From assembly GCA_024234505.1 (NCBI GenBank), contig JACKOD010000004.1, positions 124,001 through 188,000 on the forward strand: a stretch of DNA of 64,000 nucleotides, read 5' to 3'. Under the pieces are notes generated by a model. It ran no database searches. It was not told the DNA's origin and saw nothing but the letters and a program-made list of their open reading frames with translations. The translations under genes and the position numbers were made by a program. This DNA comes from Hahellaceae bacterium (GTDB taxonomy: Bacteria; Pseudomonadota; Gammaproteobacteria; Pseudomonadales; Oleiphilaceae). Of the stretch, positions 60,493 to 64,000 are shown piece after piece (the first letter of the stretch is position 1; the number at the start of each line of letters is the position of its first letter).

Positions 60493-62109
60493 CTATTCGC
60501 CCGCACCTCGCTGACGTAAGGCAAACTTCTGGATTTTACCGGTCGAGGTTTTGGGTAGTTCTCCGAACACAACATGCTTAGGCACCTTGAAGCCGGCCAG
60601 ATGCGCTTTACAGTGCGTAATGATTTCCTGTTCGGTGACGTGGGCCCCGTCACGCAACTCAATAAAGGCACAAGGGGTTTCGCCCCACTTTTCATCGGGT
60701 TTCGCGACCACGGCGGCCACCATCACGGCGGGATGACGATAGAGTACGTCTTCCACTTCAATGCTGGAGATATTCTCTCCACCGGAAATAATAATGTCTT
60801 TGCTTCGATCTTTGATTTTTACATAACCATCCGGATCCAATACCGCCAGATCACCGGAATGGAACCAGCCTCCGGCAAAGGCCTCATCGGTCGCATTGGC
60901 ATTCTTCAGATAGCCTTTCATGGCAATATTGCCCCGAAACATGATTTCACCCAGCGTAGTGCCATCGGCAGGCACGGGTTTCAGCGTTGACGGGTCCAGT
61001 ACACTCATACCGGCTTGCAGGTGGTAGCGCATGCCCTGACGGGCATTAAGGCGAGCCTGCTCGCCCAGAGGCAGGTGGCCCCAGTCTTCCTGTTTTGCAC
61101 ACACGGCGGCGGGGCCATACACTTCGGTCAGGCCGTAAACGTGGGTGATGTCAAACCCCATCTTTTGCATTCCCTCAATCATGGCGGCAGGTGGCGCTGC
61201 ACCGGCGACCATGGCGTTCACCGGGTGATCAATGCCTTCTCGTAATGACTCGGGGGCACTGATCAGCAAGTTGTGTACGATGGGGGCACCACAGTAGTGG
61301 GTCACCTTTTCACGCCGGATCAATTCAAATATAAGGGCAGGGTCGACTTTTCGCAGACAGACGTGAACGCCTGCACGCAGGGCGATGGTCCATGGGAAGC
61401 ACCAGCCATTACAGTGAAACATGGGCAGTGTCCACAAATAGACCGCCCCCTTGGGCATATCCCATTCCAGAATGTTGCTGACGGCGTTGGTGTAAGCACC
61501 TCGGTGGCTGTAGACGACCCCTTTGGGATTGCCCGTGGTTCCCGAGGTATAATTCAGGCAAATGGCGTCCCATTCATCTTCAGGTGGCTGCCAGTCAAAT
61601 GCCGGATCTCCGTCGGCCAGAAATGTTTCGTATTCGAGATCGCCCAACGGGGCCTCCGGGGCAGCGAATAACGGGTCATCCACGTCAATAAGCAGCGGGG
61701 GACGGGACACGCTTTTTAGGGCTTCCCGTACCACGCCGGAAAACTCCCGGTCCACCAATAGCACTTTGGCCTCGGCGTGATTAAGCATAAAGGCAATAAC
61801 CTCCGCATCCAGACGGGTATTGAGTGTATTGAGCACCGCGCCGGTCATGGGGATACCAAAGTGCGCTTCCACCATGGCAGGTATATTGGGCAACATCACT
61901 GAAACCGTATCGCCTTTACCAATGCCGGCCCGGGTCAATGCCGATGCCAGCCGGCGACAACGCTGATAGGTTGTTTGCCAGTCTCGGCGAATATCACCGT
62001 GCACCACCGCCAGGTGATGAGGATACACTTCCGCTGCACGACGGATGAAATCCAGTGGGCTTTGGGCAACAAAATTGGCAGCATTCTTATCCAGACCAGT
62101 GGTATACAC
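60493..62109 (-). CDS. AMP-binding acyl-CoA synthetase
   Basis: From GTG 62109 this is 538 residues; AAGGAGG lies five bases upstream, and the longer frame has no ribosome-binding site. The adenylation motifs are present: YTSGTTGNPKGVVYSHR, GLTEVYGP, GGENISSIEVE and TSTGKIQKFALR. It is nearest to the medium/long-chain fatty acyl-CoA ligases. It activates fatty acids for beta-oxidation or other use, and fits with fadH and the acyl-CoA reductase in this window. Confidence 0.93.
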   Translation of the reverse strand: MYTTGLDKNAANFVAQSPLDFIRRAAEVYPHHLAVVHGDIRRDWQTTYQRCRRLASALTRAGIGKGDTVSVMLPNIPAMVEAHFGIPMTGAVLNTLNTRLDAEVIAFMLNHAEAKVLLVDREFSGVVREALKSVSRPPLLIDVDDPLFAAPEAPLGDLEYETFLADGDPAFDWQPPEDEWDAICLNYTSGTTGNPKGVVYSHRGAYTNAVSNILEWDMPKGAVYLWTLPMFHCNGWCFPWTIALRAGVHVCLRKVDPALIFELIRREKVTHYCGAPIVHNLLISAPESLREGIDHPVNAMVAGAAPPAAMIEGMQKMGFDITHVYGLTEVYGPAAVCAKQEDWGHLPLGEQARLNARQGMRYHLQAGMSVLDPSTLKPVPADGTTLGEIMFRGNIAMKGYLKNANATDEAFAGGWFHSGDLAVLDPDGYVKIKDRSKDIIISGGENISSIEVEDVLYRHPAVMVAAVVAKPDEKWGETPCAFIELRDGAHVTEQEIITHCKAHLAGFKVPKHVVFGELPKTSTGKIQKFALRQRGAGE

Positions 62110-62304
62110 GTAGGCCTCCTTTGGCGCTTTGGTGAGAGATCTGAGGGCATGATGGGGCGGCAGCCGCACGAAACCTTCTCAGTCTAGCAGCGCGAAAGGT
62201 TCTCGCTATTGGCAAAAGGTATAAGTCGGCGTGTGGATTCACTCATGAGTATAAAAGTGTGGGGTGTTAAGGCGGGTCTCGGACCGGTGAAAATCTTGAA
62301 CTTG

Positions 62305-63081
62305 TTAATGCCGCCAATCTTTCAAACCGTAGGTTTGCAGAATGTTGGCTAGTTCGCCGGAGTCCCGGAGGGCTTGCATGCCCTCGCTGAATTCAACGGC
62401 CAGTTTCTCTGAGCGGACCTGAGTTTGGGGGGTGAGCGCAAGATACAGATATTGGTGCCCAACACAGCCCAGATTTTTTATACCACGGCTGTCCAGTTCG
62501 GGATTGTGTTTTTGCAGGTAACCGAACACGGTACTGTCCATCCAGAACGCGTGGGCACGTCCCCTGCGCACCATTTCGAGTACGCGTTCGTAGTAGCGTG
62601 AATCGATGGAGAACTCCTCAAATGTCTGCTGATATACCTCGTCTCCCAGCGCTTTTCTGTAGCGCCGCTCGTTAACCCAACCGTTAAATATAATGGTTGT
62701 GCGATTCAGAAATGAAGAGGCATCACCCGCTTGCCAGGGGTCGGAATCTTTCCCGTAAAAGCAGTCGCTTTGCTCTGCAATTTCCAGCTCGGGAAATATC
62801 ATGCCCGGGGTTTCGAGTTTACCCGCTGACAACACTCCGTCCAGTTCGCCTTGCATTGCCTGGTAAGCCGCGCGGGCCCATGGCAAGGCCACAAAGGTTA
62901 CACGATAGCCGCGTTTTTCGAAGATGGTGCGGGCGATATCAGTCGTAAAACCTTTTTGCTCGTTATACGGACACATATGAGGACAGGCTTCGGCATAGCC
63001 GAATTCGAGTTGTGCCGCCTTATCCTCCGCCTGAACGGAGGTTAGTCCGAACACCATCAGTATGCCCAGCAACCTATTCAT
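62305..63081 (-). CDS. Periplasmic solute-binding protein (SBP_bac_3 type)
   Basis: This is 258 residues with a signal peptide (LLGILMVFGLTSVQAED). The binding-protein fold is indicated by LEFGYAEACPHMCPYNEQKGFTTDIARTIFEKRGY, with PWARAAYQAMQGELDGVLSAG. Four cysteines may form disulfides. No transporter genes are nearby; it may serve an unlinked transporter or a sensor, and a HAMP-domain sensor gene lies divergently upstream. Similar in type to the protein at 39551. Confidence 0.82.
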   Translation of the reverse strand: MNRLLGILMVFGLTSVQAEDKAAQLEFGYAEACPHMCPYNEQKGFTTDIARTIFEKRGYRVTFVALPWARAAYQAMQGELDGVLSAGKLETPGMIFPELEIAEQSDCFYGKDSDPWQAGDASSFLNRTTIIFNGWVNERRYRKALGDEVYQQTFEEFSIDSRYYERVLEMVRRGRAHAFWMDSTVFGYLQKHNPELDSRGIKNLGCVGHQYLYLALTPQTQVRSEKLAVEFSEGMQALRDSGELANILQTYGLKDWRH

Positions 63082-63303
63082 TCACTCTCTCGCCTGCCTG
63101 TAAGCCGAAGGAAAGGCTACAAACCGCATCCATGTTAAGTTGAGTTTAGTATAGCGCGAAAGCATACCCGCAACCGGGGCTGGATAGCTACGTCCCCCAA
63201 GACCCGCGTCCCAGGACATTGTAGGCATAAATCCGTTGAGGCTGCGCAGATAAATTGCGTAAACTGCAAAGGCTCTGGCTGAAATCCACTCATAGGATGT
63301 GTA

Positions 63304-64000
63304 ATGAATTCAATCAAAACCAAACTCATCGGTGCCTTGATGCTGACCAGCCTGTTAGTGGGCTTGGTTGTACTGATTTCAACCCCCTATATGGTCGAGC
63401 ATGAAATTGCTGAAAAGGCCCTGGATTCATATTTAAATGCCTTTGAAAAGTCGATCGCACACTATATAGAAGAGAACCAATCCTGGGGGGAAGCGACAGA
63501 TGCGATGGGGTTTGCCCAGTCGCAGGATTTTCGATTGGTAGAAGAAGTGGCCCGGCTGGATAGTGCACCCATTCAATTTACCTTGTTTGATCAGAACGGC
63601 CATGTTTTACGAAGCGGGCCGGAATTTAAACTGGGCGAACAGGCGGTACTAAACACGCTGGATGACCTGGAGCCCATTGAGGTCAGGGGCAATGTGGTGG
63701 CTTATGTCCTGTCCGGCGAAGAGATTACGCTTTCTCCCAAAGAAGAAGCCTATTTGCACACTCTGGAAGAAACGCTTAGTTTTTCGATCATGGTCGCCTT
63801 GCTTGCGATTCTGCCATTTGGGATCTGGATGGGTAATCGATTGGTTTTTACACTGAATCATCTTATCAGTGCCGTCAACAACATGGCCGTAGGTGAGCTC
63901 AAGCAACAAGTGCCTACCAAAACGCGGGACGAAATCGGGGTGCTGGCCGATGCATTTAACGCCATGAATGCACAGTTGGTGGCAGCCTATGAGAATCTCG
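63304..64000 (+). CDS. HAMP-domain membrane sensor, N-terminal part
   Basis: This is 232 codons running off the right edge. An N-terminal membrane segment (LIGALMLTSLLVGLVVLIS), a periplasmic sensor of about 130 residues, a second membrane segment (SFSIMVALLAILPFGIWMG) and a HAMP domain (LNHLISAVNNMAVGELKQQVPTKTRDEIGVLADAFNAMNAQL) are visible. The output domain is beyond the window; a histidine kinase or diguanylate cyclase is likely. AGGATG precedes the ATG. The divergent binding protein at 62305 is a possible signalling partner. Confidence 0.85.
   Translation, partial: MNSIKTKLIGALMLTSLLVGLVVLISTPYMVEHEIAEKALDSYLNAFEKSIAHYIEENQSWGEATDAMGFAQSQDFRLVEEVARLDSAPIQFTLFDQNGHVLRSGPEFKLGEQAVLNTLDDLEPIEVRGNVVAYVLSGEEITLSPKEEAYLHTLEETLSFSIMVALLAILPFGIWMGNRLVFTLNHLISAVNNMAVGELKQQVPTKTRDEIGVLADAFNAMNAQLVAAYENL

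Noticed and set aside
1..64000. tRNA or rRNA genes
   Set aside because: No T-loop or acceptor-stem pattern and no ribosomal signature was recognised by eye on either strand. A covariance-model scan would be decisive.

Overview
The window reads as about 64 kb of chromosome from an aerobic, heterotrophic gammaproteobacterium. Pointers are the gammaproteobacterial AhpC/AhpF/OxyR set, FadH, YceH and YbaK. There are also four OruR-type AraC regulators, a fatty acyl-CoA reductase of the kind known from Marinobacter, an acyl-CoA synthetase and a Baeyer-Villiger-type monooxygenase. A lipid- or hydrocarbon-using marine or soil bacterium near Marinobacter/Alcanivoracaceae would fit, but this placement is inference. 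I saw no rRNA, tRNA, CRISPR array or intact transposase.

Layout. 1-2.4 kb: a gene tail, a small DUF3565 protein and a hipBA toxin-antitoxin pair between imperfect direct repeats. 2.4-6.2 kb: an OruR-type regulator, a zinc-ribbon gene broken at a poly-G run, and two exported proteins. 6.2-10.5 kb: a minus-strand redox cluster (cytochrome b, DUF1924 cytochrome c, dihaem cytochrome c, PepSY protein, OmpR-type response regulator, histidine kinase). 10.6-15.1 kb: Crp-like regulator with a DMT exporter, arylamine N-acetyltransferase, and a MerR regulator divergent from an SDR protein. 15.0-16.2 kb: eight tandem ~152-bp palindromic repeats between convergent genes. 16.2-22.9 kb: lipoprotein, two regulators, a pentapeptide-repeat potassium channel, an IMPACT protein and a TetR regulator. 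22.9-24.5 kb: remnant of a REP-associated transposase, a REPIN and a Phd/VapC-type pair.

24.5-33.4 kb: minus-strand GDSL hydrolase, FAD oxidoreductase and iron-type alcohol dehydrogenase, a Crp-like regulator, fadH, and a HEAT-repeat protein with a small membrane protein. 33.4-38.9 kb: fatty acyl-CoA reductase, YbaK, the ergothioneine genes egtB-egtD and a GNAT. 38.9-46.9 kb: DUF3301 protein, a periplasmic binding protein, a lipid-kinase-like/DUF389 fusion coupled to a double DsbA-fold protein, a DUF4382 lipoprotein, and a LysR regulator divergent from a DMT exporter. 46.9-52.9 kb: OruR-type regulator, a DsbA-like/GspC-like/PDZ fusion, and a divergent pair of secreted enzymes (SGNH hydrolase, endo/exonuclease/phosphatase). 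52.9-57 kb: oxyR divergent from ahpC-ahpF, then yceH. 57-64 kb: monooxygenase divergent from an OruR-type regulator, REPIN, acyl-CoA synthetase, a second binding protein and the start of a HAMP-domain sensor.

Themes. Redox defence is strong: OxyR/AhpCF, ergothioneine, cytochromes and several thioredoxin-fold proteins. Lipid handling is spread over FadH, acyl-CoA synthetase, acyl-CoA reductase, monooxygenase and alcohol dehydrogenase. The non-coding DNA is rich in repeats: four REPIN-like elements, the 152-bp array, and at least three promoter regions with 19-bp-period tandem repeats. The least ordinary items are the DsbA-like/GspC-like fusion, the REPIN set beside a decayed transposase, the palindrome array, and the poly-G break in a zinc ribbon. 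Starts were moved from the longest reading frame where a ribosome-binding site or family length argued for it; each case is stated.
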